Shown here piece by piece: positions 20,803 to 29,564 of a stretch of 64,000 nt of DNA; position 1 is the stretch's first letter, and every line of letters begins with the position of its first letter. Source of the stretch: a virus. Made by a program: the position numbers and the translations under genes. The notes beneath the pieces were generated by a model. It did not search any database, was not told where the DNA came from, and was given only the letters and a program-made list of their open reading frames with translations. The stretch spans positions 1 through 64,000 of IMG/VR virus record IMGVR_UViG_3300032213_002832, one strand, 5' to 3'.

Positions 20803-23800
20803 ATGGCGACAAAACTCGATGCCAGGCAGGTAATATCTAGAGATGTTCTAGATCAGATTGCTGCCACTGGAGCAGAACTAGATAATATATTACGTTCAAT
20901 AAATAGTAATGATACCGCTCCGTTATCACTTTCGGTTGCTGGTACAAACCGCATAGTAAATATTGGTTCGATTTTCGTTACCAATCCAGAAACAAATAAA
21001 AACAAAACAATACCAACAATAAGCAATGTACTTCCAGCTTTCACAAGTGGAACAGTCACTGCTCCTGCTACTGGTTCTGGTACGATCACGGTATCCGCTG
21101 GAACTTCTTTAGTAATTGCGATGACATCAAGTCAGTTTTTGAAAATTGGTATTAATATAGATAACCTTGGAAATATCTCACTTACAGCTGGAACCGCTGG
21201 AGCTTCATTAGCTGCGGCTACAGCACCTGCCGCTGTCGCGAATACTTTCAGCCCTGGTTACGTAGTTCTTAGAACCGATGGTTCCAATAACATGGCTAAT
21301 ATACTAAGTTCTGATTTGTATCAGTATGTTGGTGGTGGTGGTGGTGGAAGTGGTAGTAGCAGTTCAACAGAGATTGTTCAAGCTAACACATTTAGTGTTG
21401 GTAATTTAGTTTATTTAAATGGTTCAACATATACTTTAGCTAGAGCTGATTCAGCCAACACCGCTTCAGTGGTTGGCATGGTCTCTGTAGCAAGTAGTAC
21501 TCGCTTTACAATAGTGACTTCTGGTTTAGTGACTGGACTTACTGGATTAACAGTTGGCGCTGATTACTTCTTAGATGGTGTAACAGCTGGTTTAGCCACT
21601 ACTGCTGATCCTACAACAATAGGGTACGTTTCAGCTCCAATTGGTATTGCTGCTAGCGCAACTTCTATGTATATCGCAATTAAGCGTGGTGTGGTCGTTG
21701 GAACTTCCAACGTATTCAATAATATAACATTAGCAAACAATGCGGCTACTACTATTCAAAATATCTCTAGTTTCGCAAATGGTGAAGGTGGGATATTAAC
21801 CGGTACGATTAAGATAGATGCGACTACTGACTATACTTTCGGATTTGAAATTTCATTTACAAAAGATACGGCAGGAGTAATTAACCACTCTGCGCGATAT
21901 TTTGCTGGTGACATCCCTACTTTAGCACTGTTTAGTGTTGGAGTATCTGGTCAAAATATTCAAATTACGTTAGGTTCTCATACTGGATTTGTTGCTGCTA
22001 GTGCTAGATTCCAATTATCAGCGAGTGCGGTAAGCCCAGTATTGACAACAGTTTCCGGATCTGGAGTCAATGAACTTCCTCAAAAGAATTACTTAAAAGA
22101 CTATTATGATGCTAGTGGAACTCTTCCGTCAGTATCCACATTAGCTTCTACAACATCAAACCTTGTATCACTAACAGCTTTCTATGCGGATTCAACTTCT
22201 GGAGCATCTGCGTTAACAATTAATGCTTCTACTCTATTAAGAGGGTCTGCCAACTATTTAACTGCTACAGGCACTTCAAATGCTACTGGTGCTAGATTTG
22301 TTCAGTTTCCAGCCTTTGCTTTAGAGGGAACAGATTTAGGTAAGCCTATCTCTATCTCTTTTGATGTGACTGGCGTGACTACAGATGGAAACTGGGATGC
22401 AGTAATCGTTAGATATAACTCTTCAGGGGTGTATCAGAATACGCTATCAATCGCGGGTAACGTGTCTAGTGCTTCAGCTTTTCCAAGTGCAAAACTCCCT
22501 ACTGGTACTACAACTTTCAACGGCTTCTTTGTTCCTGACAGCACAACAGCGAGTGATATTTATGCTTTACGTTTAAGATCACTAGCTAACACGGTACAGA
22601 TTAGAGTCGATACCCTCTTCGTGGGCCCTCAGCCGATTAGAGTGGGGAATGCTAGGACCGGTAGACAGAGCTATACCCCTACTGGCCCATATACCGGCAC
22701 AACTACCTATACAGGCTTTTGGAGTAGAGATAATGAAGACATCCTATTAGACATTGATATTGAATTTTCAGGTGCTCCGACTGGAACCAATGCACTCTTC
22801 ACTTACGCTCAGTTATTAAATGGTTTGGGATTAACTGTTGACACAACTAAATTGCCAAATCTTGCCTTATCCTCCCCACCATGTGGAACGTGGTCGATAA
22901 ACGATTCTGGTACAGCAATATATAACGGTGCCGCAACTTTAAATGGTGCCAATGGTCAAGTAGAATTATATTCGGCAGCAGGGGTATTAGTTACTAAAAC
23001 AGCACCACTTACAATTGGTGCGGGCGATAATATGAGTATGTCCATTCGCCTCCCTATCACCGGCTGGTCATCCAACGTAACCATGGCAGATCGGAGCGTT
23101 GAAGAATACTCCTTTAACACCTCTACAACGGATACTAACGACACTACAGCTTTTGGTTATGGAATTTCGGGTAATACCTTCCCAGGCACTTTAACTACGG
23201 CTAAAACTAAACGGGTAAGATTTACAACACCTATTCAACCGACAGATATTCTAATCGTCGAAAAGAAATACTCAGGCGATTCATACTGGACGCCGATGAT
23301 AACAGAATCGGACTCAACAGCCGGGTCTCAGGTTATTTCAACTTTTTCTGCTTCAAGTGAGGTAGGCTTTGGCCAACTTAGAATAGTAAATAGTACTGAT
23401 GTTGATGTGGTATTTAGGCGATATAGAACAGGTACAACCGACTGGACTACGGCCCTGGGATCTTGGCGAGTCCGTAAAGTCTCAGGCGGCGCACAAGTTG
23501 GCTATCCAATCTCATCAGCTAACATAGTCGGTAGGGTCGATGGCAATGCACCTGCAACGGGGATGGTTGGACAATTATTAACTGAGACTACAACAGCCAA
23601 TGGTGGAACAAATACTGTAACTAATAATACACAAACAAATATTCGAGTTTTAAGTTTACCGGCTGGAGTCTGGGATGTCGTTGGATATGGTAGCGTAGTT
23701 ACTTTACCTACTGGTCCTATTAGACAGATTTTGGGTTTAAGTACGATCTCAGCTACAAATGGAACTCAAGCCATTGATAGACTTGATTACCCATACCCTG

Positions 23801-23952
23801 CCACATTAACAGGTAGTTTTGGAACATCTACTCCGATAGTTCGTTTTAATTTGTCAAGCACTACTACCATTTATCTAGTAGCATATTCAAGTGGTACATC
23901 TGGTAGTACCACTTTTGATGGCGGTTCAATTCGAGCAACTAGAATAGCATAA
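20803..23952 (+). CDS. Large receptor-binding tail fibre with C-terminal knob
   Basis: The protein has 1049 residues. A coil-like N-terminus (SRDVLDQIAATGAELDNILR) is followed by a beta region, a Gly/Ser linker near residue 178 (GGGGGGSGSSSS), and the small GNLVYLNGSTYTLARADSAN module. A carbohydrate-binding-like jelly-roll segment follows (FPAFALEGTDLGKPISISFD near 505), then a GFWSRDNEDILLDIDIEF domain. The C-terminal domain of about 130 residues (from GMVGQLLTETTT, ending SIRATRIA) matches the separate 25118 gene in pattern. The stretch about 22610-23570 is clearly GC-richer than its surroundings, pointing to a recently acquired receptor-binding part. Confidence 0.75.
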   Translation: MATKLDARQVISRDVLDQIAATGAELDNILRSINSNDTAPLSLSVAGTNRIVNIGSIFVTNPETNKNKTIPTISNVLPAFTSGTVTAPATGSGTITVSAGTSLVIAMTSSQFLKIGINIDNLGNISLTAGTAGASLAAATAPAAVANTFSPGYVVLRTDGSNNMANILSSDLYQYVGGGGGGSGSSSSTEIVQANTFSVGNLVYLNGSTYTLARADSANTASVVGMVSVASSTRFTIVTSGLVTGLTGLTVGADYFLDGVTAGLATTADPTTIGYVSAPIGIAASATSMYIAIKRGVVVGTSNVFNNITLANNAATTIQNISSFANGEGGILTGTIKIDATTDYTFGFEISFTKDTAGVINHSARYFAGDIPTLALFSVGVSGQNIQITLGSHTGFVAASARFQLSASAVSPVLTTVSGSGVNELPQKNYLKDYYDASGTLPSVSTLASTTSNLVSLTAFYADSTSGASALTINASTLLRGSANYLTATGTSNATGARFVQFPAFALEGTDLGKPISISFDVTGVTTDGNWDAVIVRYNSSGVYQNTLSIAGNVSSASAFPSAKLPTGTTTFNGFFVPDSTTASDIYALRLRSLANTVQIRVDTLFVGPQPIRVGNARTGRQSYTPTGPYTGTTTYTGFWSRDNEDILLDIDIEFSGAPTGTNALFTYAQLLNGLGLTVDTTKLPNLALSSPPCGTWSINDSGTAIYNGAATLNGANGQVELYSAAGVLVTKTAPLTIGAGDNMSMSIRLPITGWSSNVTMADRSVEEYSFNTSTTDTNDTTAFGYGISGNTFPGTLTTAKTKRVRFTTPIQPTDILIVEKKYSGDSYWTPMITESDSTAGSQVISTFSASSEVGFGQLRIVNSTDVDVVFRRYRTGTTDWTTALGSWRVRKVSGGAQVGYPISSANIVGRVDGNAPATGMVGQLLTETTTANGGTNTVTNNTQTNIRVLSLPAGVWDVVGYGSVVTLPTGPIRQILGLSTISATNGTQAIDRLDYPYPATLTGSFGTSTPIVRFNLSSTTTIYLVAYSSGTSGSTTFDGGSIRATRIA

Positions 23953-23963
23953 AAGGAAACAAT

Positions 23964-25100
23964 ATGGCTTCTTCAATTTCATTACCAAGTTTTGCGGCAA
24001 AAACGTCAAACATACTAAACCCAGATGGCACTTCTATTGACCAAAGCTTTGCGCCAATCAATGGTGGCATGTTTAGAAACCGTATTATCAATGGGGATAT
24101 GCGAATAGATCAGAGAAATTCAGGCGCAGCCGTAACGGTAAACACTGCCGGTGCTTTTTACGCCACGGATCGCTTCAGGCTTTCAGGTAAGGTTGCTGAT
24201 GGTGTTTTTACTGGACAAAGAGTTGCTGATGCCCCAACCGATTTTACCAACTCATTAAAAGTTACAGTTACAACTGCTGATGCTTCACTTGGAACGTCAG
24301 ATAGCTATTATGCTGTTCAGTTTATTGAAGGGAATCATGTTGCGGATTTTGGTTTTGGTGCGTCCACGGCTAAAACAGTAACACTTTCTTTCTGGGTTAA
24401 GTCTTCTTTAACAGGGACATTTGGTGGTGCTTTATCAAATTCAGCAGTAACAAGATCTCTAGCCTTTTCTTACTCGATACCTGTGGCAAATACTTGGACT
24501 AAAATTACAATGTCTTTAGCTGGTGATACCACAGGTACTTGGCTTATAGATGAAGGTATCGGTCTACGAATTTATTGGGGACTTGGTGTCGGCACAAGTT
24601 TAAGTGGAACTGTTGGAACGTGGTCTGCTTCACAGCTCATCTCTGCTACAAGTGCGGTTTCTGTTATTGGGACAAACGCGGCCACTTGGCAGATAACCGG
24701 TGTTCAAATTGAGGCAGGTTCTTCTGCGACAACATTTGAAATCAGACCATATGCGTTAGAAGAAACTTTGTGTCGTCGATATTATTATCATTTAACAAAT
24801 GCTGGAACTCCTCCTGTAGGAAATTCTGCTAACTATTTGACTACACGTGTTTTTGGTAACTGGGTTCTACCTGTTGCTATGAGAGGTGCTCCGGTTATAT
24901 TAACAAGTGGTACCAACTCTATACAACTTTTTTGTGGTGGCACTACTGCTGCAAGTACAGCCATAGCAGCTGGACCAGTATCAAGAAATACTATTGAACT
25001 CTCTGTAGACCATGCTGGCGGTGCTCCATTATCTACAGTTGGAAATGCTTCATTTATGCGTGTTCAAAACGGATATATAGCAGCAGACGCAGAATACTAA
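23964..25100 (+). CDS. Tail fibre/adhesin with NRIINGDMRIDQRN motif
   Basis: A 378-residue protein. The N-terminal part carries FRNRIINGDMRIDQRNSGAA followed by a FYATDRFRLSG segment, a widely occurring start of phage fibre and adhesin domains. A jelly-roll carbohydrate-binding-like domain follows (VTLSFWVKSSLTGTFGGALS, then WTKITMSLAGDTTGTW and WQITGVQIEAGSSATTFEIR). It probably binds a host surface glycan. It starts 11 bases after the previous fibre with AAAGGAAACAAT. No depolymerase active site was recognised. Confidence 0.75.
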   Translation: MASSISLPSFAAKTSNILNPDGTSIDQSFAPINGGMFRNRIINGDMRIDQRNSGAAVTVNTAGAFYATDRFRLSGKVADGVFTGQRVADAPTDFTNSLKVTVTTADASLGTSDSYYAVQFIEGNHVADFGFGASTAKTVTLSFWVKSSLTGTFGGALSNSAVTRSLAFSYSIPVANTWTKITMSLAGDTTGTWLIDEGIGLRIYWGLGVGTSLSGTVGTWSASQLISATSAVSVIGTNAATWQITGVQIEAGSSATTFEIRPYALEETLCRRYYYHLTNAGTPPVGNSANYLTTRVFGNWVLPVAMRGAPVILTSGTNSIQLFCGGTTAASTAIAAGPVSRNTIELSVDHAGGAPLSTVGNASFMRVQNGYIAADAEY

Positions 25101-25117
25101 TCTAAAAAGGAAACACA

Positions 25118-25561
25118 ATGGCGATTAAAGCGATAAATACATTAGGCGCAGATGGTATAGCAATACCTACGGGGTATGCCGGTGAAGAATTAACACAATC
25201 TCAAACAACATCTGTAAACTTTGGCACTACTGGAACCTACTTTGACGCTTGTAGCGTGACATTAACTCCAGGTATATGGGATATTACCGGATCAGCATAC
25301 TGCGGATCTGCTGGAGCTACTGTTACAGCTATGGAGGGATTTATTGGAACTGCTTCTGGCAATAATAACACAGGTCGTCTTTTTTATGCTAACGCATTTG
25401 GTATTTTCTTGCCAAACGCCTCAATGAATGGTAGCGGGTGTGTATCAGGGTACAGGGTAGTTGTAACTTCTACTACAACATATTATTTGAAACTAACAGC
25501 CAACTATTCTGCCGGTACGCCTCAATACTACGCAAAAATAAGAGCTGTGAGAATTTTATAA
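25118..25561 (+). CDS. Small knob-like tail protein (C1q/TNF-like fold suspected)
   Basis: A 147-residue beta-rich protein. The pattern GEELTQSQTTSVNFGTTG, VTLTPGIWDITGSAYCGSA, TTTYYLKLTANYSAG and KIRAVRIL matches the last domain of the 20803 fibre (GQLLTETTT, SLPAGVWDVVGYGS, TTTIYLVAYSSG, SIRATRIA). It therefore looks like a duplicated, free-standing fibre knob. It is preceded by AAAAGGAAACACA. It is the last gene of the fibre cluster and may offer an alternative receptor-binding tip. Confidence 0.62.
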   Translation: MAIKAINTLGADGIAIPTGYAGEELTQSQTTSVNFGTTGTYFDACSVTLTPGIWDITGSAYCGSAGATVTAMEGFIGTASGNNNTGRLFYANAFGIFLPNASMNGSGCVSGYRVVVTSTTTYYLKLTANYSAGTPQYYAKIRAVRIL

Positions 25562-25570
25562 TTCATAAAA

Positions 25571-25912
25571 ATGATTAAACTTATAACCCACATATCAGAT
25601 GTTGTTAAAGGCAAAGCCTCACTTTTTAGACCAAGATCTTCTAAGTGGCCAGCCCTAAGGAAGTCTTTTCTAGAATCTCACCCAGAATGTGCGGCGTGTG
25701 GCTCTAAGGAAGATTTAGAAGTCCATCACGTCAAAAGCTTTCATCTTAATCCAGACTTGGAACTAGATCCAAAGAATCTCATAACTCTTTGCGATAAGCC
25801 GGGGCCAGACAATCACCATATGCGGGTGGGACATCTAAATAATTGGCGGTTAGAAAACCCAAATGTAATTACTGACGCAAGAAAAATTAGAAATTCATTA
25901 AAAGATGTCTAA
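25571..25912 (+). CDS. HNH nuclease (short)
   Basis: A 113-residue protein with CAACGSKEDLEVHHVKSFHL, then NLITLCD and DNHHMRVGH. This is the HNH (beta-beta-alpha metal) layout, with one visible CxxC pair at the start. Such small HNH proteins may be free-standing homing endonucleases or packaging-associated nickases. It follows the knob gene by only 9 bases with a poor Shine-Dalgarno sequence, and its stop overlaps the next start by 8 bases (ATGTCTAA), so coupled translation with the unknown 264-residue protein is likely. Confidence 0.75.
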   Translation: MIKLITHISDVVKGKASLFRPRSSKWPALRKSFLESHPECAACGSKEDLEVHHVKSFHLNPDLELDPKNLITLCDKPGPDNHHMRVGHLNNWRLENPNVITDARKIRNSLKDV

Positions 25913-26699
25913 ACAATTAGAAACTTATAAAAAACTAGCACCACGAGGTTGGTATCACTCTAACAAATGTGATGCCATTCTTTTTGACGCATTAAGACAT
26001 GTTGCTCTTAACGAGCAATTCGATATTGAAAGAGCTAACAACAATGGGATGTGGCTTAGACGACCTAAAGAGTGTGGTGATTGTGGAGCAACAACTTCAC
26101 GAGATATGTTAATTGGTATTCTAACTTATATTAACCATTTTAAAAGAGCAGATTTAGCCCAAGAACTTTGGGATTATGGTGTTAAACATCTTTGGAAGAT
26201 GGGTATAGAAACTGAACACCCAAATACAAGAGTTTGGGCTACACCAAATATCATCTTCACATTAGCAGCAATTAAGAACAAACTCACTGGTTCTAAAAAT
26301 ATTCTAGGGTATTTACCAATATATCCTTTATCTACAGCAGAAGGATATCCAAGTCATTTAACAGCTTTGTTGATAGACCTTAGAGGTAATGTTAAAGGTA
26401 GTATTAATTTCTATGAGAAGAGTGTTTTAAGAAAACTCGCTGACAAAAATCCTAACAACCCTCTTATTTTAGCATTGTGCTATAAGTGGTTGGGTAATAT
26501 TGCTTACAAAGCTTTAGCTATGAAGATAGTTGAGAGAATTTGGCCAAGTGATCGATTAGCCAATACAACTGATTGGGATGAAGAGTGGTATACACAGAGA
26601 GCTGAAGGTGATAAAAACCTTAAGCCAGATTTAGCTACACCTCTTAAAGATCACTGTGGTGGAGATTTACTTTACGTTTACCACGTTTTAAACTCATAA
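25905..26699 (+). CDS. Unrecognised 264-residue protein
   Basis: I do not recognise the family. The protein is probably mostly helical. It has a conserved-looking segment RRPKECGDCGATTSRDMLIG near residue 55, a region rich in Trp and Tyr (WATPNIIFTLAAIKN, PLSTAEGYPSHLTALLIDLR), and a charged end (TDWDEEWYTQRAEGD, then DHCGGDLLYVYHVL). The Asp/His/Trp/Tyr-rich helical makeup could fit a glycan-active alpha-toroid enzyme, but this is speculation. It is last in the plus-strand fibre block and its end overlaps the convergent minus-strand gene by 22 bases. Confidence 0.5.
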   Translation: MSKQLETYKKLAPRGWYHSNKCDAILFDALRHVALNEQFDIERANNNGMWLRRPKECGDCGATTSRDMLIGILTYINHFKRADLAQELWDYGVKHLWKMGIETEHPNTRVWATPNIIFTLAAIKNKLTGSKNILGYLPIYPLSTAEGYPSHLTALLIDLRGNVKGSINFYEKSVLRKLADKNPNNPLILALCYKWLGNIAYKALAMKIVERIWPSDRLANTTDWDEEWYTQRAEGDKNLKPDLATPLKDHCGGDLLYVYHVLNS

Positions 26700-26908
26700 A
26701 AATCTTTAATAAGCTTTTTAGCACCATTACTATATATTCGAGTAATAATAGATAATCTATTAGCAGACATCTCAGCTTTTTTATAACGTGAAATCATTTC
26801 ATACATTTCAAGAGTTTTTTCTTTAGTGGGTTCTTTTTCCCACCTTGCGTGATAGCCTTTTAGAAGACCAAAAGCAAGTCCTAATGGTAAATCATCATCT
26901 AATTTCAT
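26678..26908 (-). CDS. Small helical protein of unknown function
   Basis: 76 residues, charged and probably helical (SRYKKAEMSANRLSIITRIY). Its ATG overlaps the stop of the upstream gene (ATGA), so it is part of the leftward replication operon, of which it is the last gene. It converges on, and overlaps by 22 bases, the unknown 25905 gene. No clear intrinsic terminator was seen at this junction. Confidence 0.5.
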   Translation of the reverse strand: MKLDDDLPLGLAFGLLKGYHARWEKEPTKEKTLEMYEMISRYKKAEMSANRLSIITRIYSNGAKKLIKDFYEFKTW

Positions 26909-27105
26909 AATTTATCCCTAAATTTTCTATATTCTGCCAAATTCTTATAAGCTATATCAATATCTAGAACTCCATAAGGTATGAGTATCTCTATAGTGAA
27001 ACACTTATGCTTGTGTTTTTTATTATGGAAATACCAGTTAATACCAAGTTTGGCATTAAAATCATGAAAACTATCCTCATACTTATAATATCTAACAAAA
27101 ATCAT
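26905..27105 (-). CDS. Small protein of unknown function
   Basis: 66 residues from the ATG at 27105. That start is preferred over a GTG at 27111 because AGGAG is then about 7 bases upstream. It contains a basic stretch HNKKHKHKC and the segment TIEILIPYGVLDIDIAYKNL. It is coupled to the next gene by an ATGA overlap and lies 10 bases after the thymidylate synthase gene in the operon. No known motif. Confidence 0.48.
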   Translation of the reverse strand: MIFVRYYKYEDSFHDFNAKLGINWYFHNKKHKHKCFTIEILIPYGVLDIDIAYKNLAEYRKFRDKL

Positions 27106-27115
27106 ACTCACTCTC

Positions 27116-27979
27116 CTAAAGTAATTTTGGTCTAATTCTGGTAATTGGTTCTGGTATTAAACCCGTAATACTAAAATCTGTAGCAATATAATTAGGTACA
27201 CCTGGATAATGGATACTAGAATGAGTGTTATTGTGTGGACCAGAGTAGTTATATTCTAAATATGGCGTATGACGGTGGTGTAAATCTACGTCATAATCTT
27301 TGATAATATTCGCAACTTCTAAATGACTAGATTCATTGTAGATATGACAATCACCGCCAATCCACTGATATGTGCCAACTTCTCTACCAGAGTGATAGGC
27401 CAAGAATGTAAGTAGTGACCAATGTTGTATTAGGTTGTGTGGTAATCCTAGGAGTACATCGCACGATCTTTGGTATTGGACCATGTGAACCTTATTAAAA
27501 CCGTCAACAAAGAATTGAACAAAAGACATATGACATGTACTTGGTGTTGCTGGGTTATCATTGTATTCTGTTATTTTGGCCATATTTTCTGGATCCCAAA
27601 CCGTTAAGCACAACCTTCTAGAAAAGGGGTTATTTTTTAGCCCGTCGAGAAGATATTTAATCTGATCAAAGGCTACAGAATCTCCTCTTAATTGTTCGGG
27701 ATAGCCGCCGAAATAATGTCCAGTGGGATTTAGTTGTCCAGCCCACCAATCTTTTAAATCATCAGGACATTTAACGTTGCCGCTCATGAACCACTCCATC
27801 TCTTTCATAGCCTTCTTAGCTGCAGTAGGCCTTAGAGTTACTAATGGTAGAGAGTCGAACACCATTATATTCTGTGTAAAGTTTCGAAATACCCCGTGAT
27901 TGCGTGTAATAATATTATCACCAAATGTAAGTATTTTAGTGATTAAACTCTGATATTGTTTATCTGCGTCAGTACTCAT
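27116..27979 (-). CDS. thyA: Thymidylate synthase (ThyA type)
   Basis: The 287-residue protein would methylate dUMP to dTMP using methylene-tetrahydrofolate. Visible family features are NPFSRRLCLTVWDP (phosphate-binding Arg pair), the catalytic Cys149 in TPSTCHMSFVQFF, QRSCDVLLGLPHNL (residues 170-183) and GGDCHIY (209-214). The Asn at 182 occupies the position that selects dUMP in ThyA; dCMP hydroxymethylases carry Asp there. The usual PFN triad is PHN here, a minor oddity. Length is close to that of the family. It overlaps the preceding gene by ATGA. Together with the dUTPase and the nucleotide kinase it supplies dTTP for replication. Confidence 0.9.
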   Translation of the reverse strand: MSTDADKQYQSLITKILTFGDNIITRNHGVFRNFTQNIMVFDSLPLVTLRPTAAKKAMKEMEWFMSGNVKCPDDLKDWWAGQLNPTGHYFGGYPEQLRGDSVAFDQIKYLLDGLKNNPFSRRLCLTVWDPENMAKITEYNDNPATPSTCHMSFVQFFVDGFNKVHMVQYQRSCDVLLGLPHNLIQHWSLLTFLAYHSGREVGTYQWIGGDCHIYNESSHLEVANIIKDYDVDLHHRHTPYLEYNYSGPHNNTHSSIHYPGVPNYIATDFSITGLIPEPITRIRPKLL

Positions 27980-28266
27980 TTATCACCCCTTTCATCTACC
28001 CAAACCTCCCAATCTGCCATTAATTCCGCAAAGGCATATTTGTATACCTCTGCTTTATCATCTTCATTCAACATTGTACCGTCATTACAAACATTAGAGA
28101 TATTGATTATATAATGATCTAATTCCAAAGCTGGAATACCCCTATTACCGTCAGCATCTTCACCGTATGTTGTTTTATAATAGGTAAGCTCTATCTCAAC
28201 TTCGACAGATTTATCCTCTATACCGTAAGAGATGACAAGATTTTTATTTAAAGTATTTGATCTCAT
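27976..28266 (-). CDS. Small acidic protein of unknown function
   Basis: 96 residues, acidic, with a mixed pattern (VEVEIELTYYKTTYGEDADG, then FAELMADWEVWVDERGDK). A good Shine-Dalgarno sequence (GGAGACTAT) precedes the ATG at 28266. It is coupled to thymidylate synthase by an ATGA overlap. No motif recognised. Confidence 0.5.
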   Translation of the reverse strand: MRSNTLNKNLVISYGIEDKSVEVEIELTYYKTTYGEDADGNRGIPALELDHYIINISNVCNDGTMLNEDDKAEVYKYAFAELMADWEVWVDERGDK

Positions 28267-28276
28267 ATAGTCTCCG

Positions 28277-28681
28277 TTAATTAAAATAACCTTCTAAAAA
28301 CAAGTGACCTATATCTACAGTTTCTTCTCTAGGCTTTTTTGTCTTATTAACGTAATCATCACCCCAAGTAACAACTACACTATCAACCTGAAGATCTCGC
28401 CATGTATCATCAATATTTTCATTATTATTCCAGACAATAGAGATATGGGCATCTGTATCAAGCATACAGATATTATTATTTAACTTAGTAGCCGCATCAT
28501 CTAGCATAGTATTGAAATCTACAAACGTTTCACTATTCTTAATTGCGATATCCATATCTTTTACAAAATCAGCAACAGTATTATATATGTTTTGCTGACG
28601 TTCAATCTTATTACGCATATAGCGAATCTTATCTTGCTTTGCTTTTATAAGTTTACGTATATTATCGCGCGCTTCAGACAT
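28277..28681 (-). CDS. Coiled-coil protein of unknown function
   Basis: 134 residues from the ATG at 28681, which shares ATGTCTGA with the primase stop; an in-frame GTG lies 9 bases earlier. The first 45 residues are basic and likely form a coiled coil (KLIKAKQDKIRYMRNKIERQ). The rest is mixed and acidic. Coupling to the primase gene suggests a replication-related role, but none can be named. Confidence 0.5.
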   Translation of the reverse strand: MSEARDNIRKLIKAKQDKIRYMRNKIERQQNIYNTVADFVKDMDIAIKNSETFVDFNTMLDDAATKLNNNICMLDTDAHISIVWNNNENIDDTWRDLQVDSVVVTWGDDYVNKTKKPREETVDIGHLFLEGYFN

Positions 28682-29564
28682 CTTTAACACTCTTTAAAAA
28701 GAATTTAACTAAACCATCTTTACCTTCTGAACGTAGAATATCATTCCAGTCTACAGAATCATCCTCTGTTAAAGCATAATGAGTAATAGCATCGGCATTC
28801 TTAAGTTTAGCCAACATTGACATGCCTGCCTCATCAGAATCTGACGCACATATTATACGAAACCCTTGATCTTTAAGGTCTTTAATCATCTCAATATGGT
28901 GTTGAGAAACGCCAGATCCAGATAGAGCAATTGCTTTAAAAGGATTGTTTAGTACGCCATCATACTTTTCATTGAATGCCTGTTGTAAACTAATAGCATT
29001 AAACGCACCTTCACAAACTATCACTGCTTTAATCTTGGTTCTAAAAGGAACCTGATTCCACCCATAAGCTAATAGGCCTAGTCTGGTACCTGGCATTGTA
29101 TCTATTTTTCTTTCGTTATCATCTTCATCTATCCAAGGAGTAATGAAACGTATTTGTGCTCCACAGAATGTGCCATCATAATAGTAGGGAAACACTATAC
29201 CTTTACGTTGAGTATCATAATACATTCCGTCATCTGGATCTATTCCGCGAGACTTAATATATTCAACACCTAGTTTTGCTTGAGAATCATATAGTGGTAT
29301 GAAGTTTCTTGGCCAATTCATCTTCTGAACTTCATTATTTTTAGCTTCTTGAAAATCAAAATCATTCTTCAAGAACTCAGATAGTGTTAATCCAGCTAAT
29401 GCGCAATATTGATATATAGAGTAACCACGTTGACACTTACCAACACAGTAAACCCATATATCGCCCGAGTCAGCGTCGGAGTGCCAATGTAAACACGCAT
29501 TTTTGCGGCCTCCCTTACAAATTAAGCAATGTTTGGTAGATATTAAGTCTGTATCGTTAGTCAT
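28674..29564 (-). CDS. DNA primase (zinc finger plus TOPRIM)
   Basis: The 296-residue protein would make RNA primers for replication. The N-terminus carries a zinc-binding arrangement (HCLICKGGRKNACLHWHSD, then VYCVGKCQRGY). A TOPRIM domain follows, with CEGAFNAISLQQAF (the acidic Glu) and CASDSDEAGMSMLAKL (the DxD motif). The arrangement resembles the primase half of T7 gp4 and DnaG-like phage primases. The ATG at 29564 is chosen because AAGGAG lies 6 bases upstream; an earlier ATG at 29585 lies within the preceding HNH gene. The start shares ATGACTAA with the HNH stop. The helicase is encoded two genes upstream, separated by the HNH insertion. Confidence 0.87.
   Translation of the reverse strand: MTNDTDLISTKHCLICKGGRKNACLHWHSDADSGDIWVYCVGKCQRGYSIYQYCALAGLTLSEFLKNDFDFQEAKNNEVQKMNWPRNFIPLYDSQAKLGVEYIKSRGIDPDDGMYYDTQRKGIVFPYYYDGTFCGAQIRFITPWIDEDDNERKIDTMPGTRLGLLAYGWNQVPFRTKIKAVIVCEGAFNAISLQQAFNEKYDGVLNNPFKAIALSGSGVSQHHIEMIKDLKDQGFRIICASDSDEAGMSMLAKLKNADAITHYALTEDDSVDWNDILRSEGKDGLVKFFLKSVKDV

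Noticed and set aside
21331-21365. GGT run in the 20803 fibre as a phase-variation tract
   Set aside because: Units are three bases, so slippage would not shift the frame. It encodes a Gly/Ser linker.
26690-26725. Terminator at the convergent junction of the fibre block and the leftward operon
   Set aside because: Only a weak AT-only TAAAAA/TTTTTA pairing is present, with no GC stem.
27116-27979. dCMP hydroxymethylase instead of thymidylate synthase
   Set aside because: The selector position in the LGLPHN motif is Asn, as in thymidylate synthase, not Asp.
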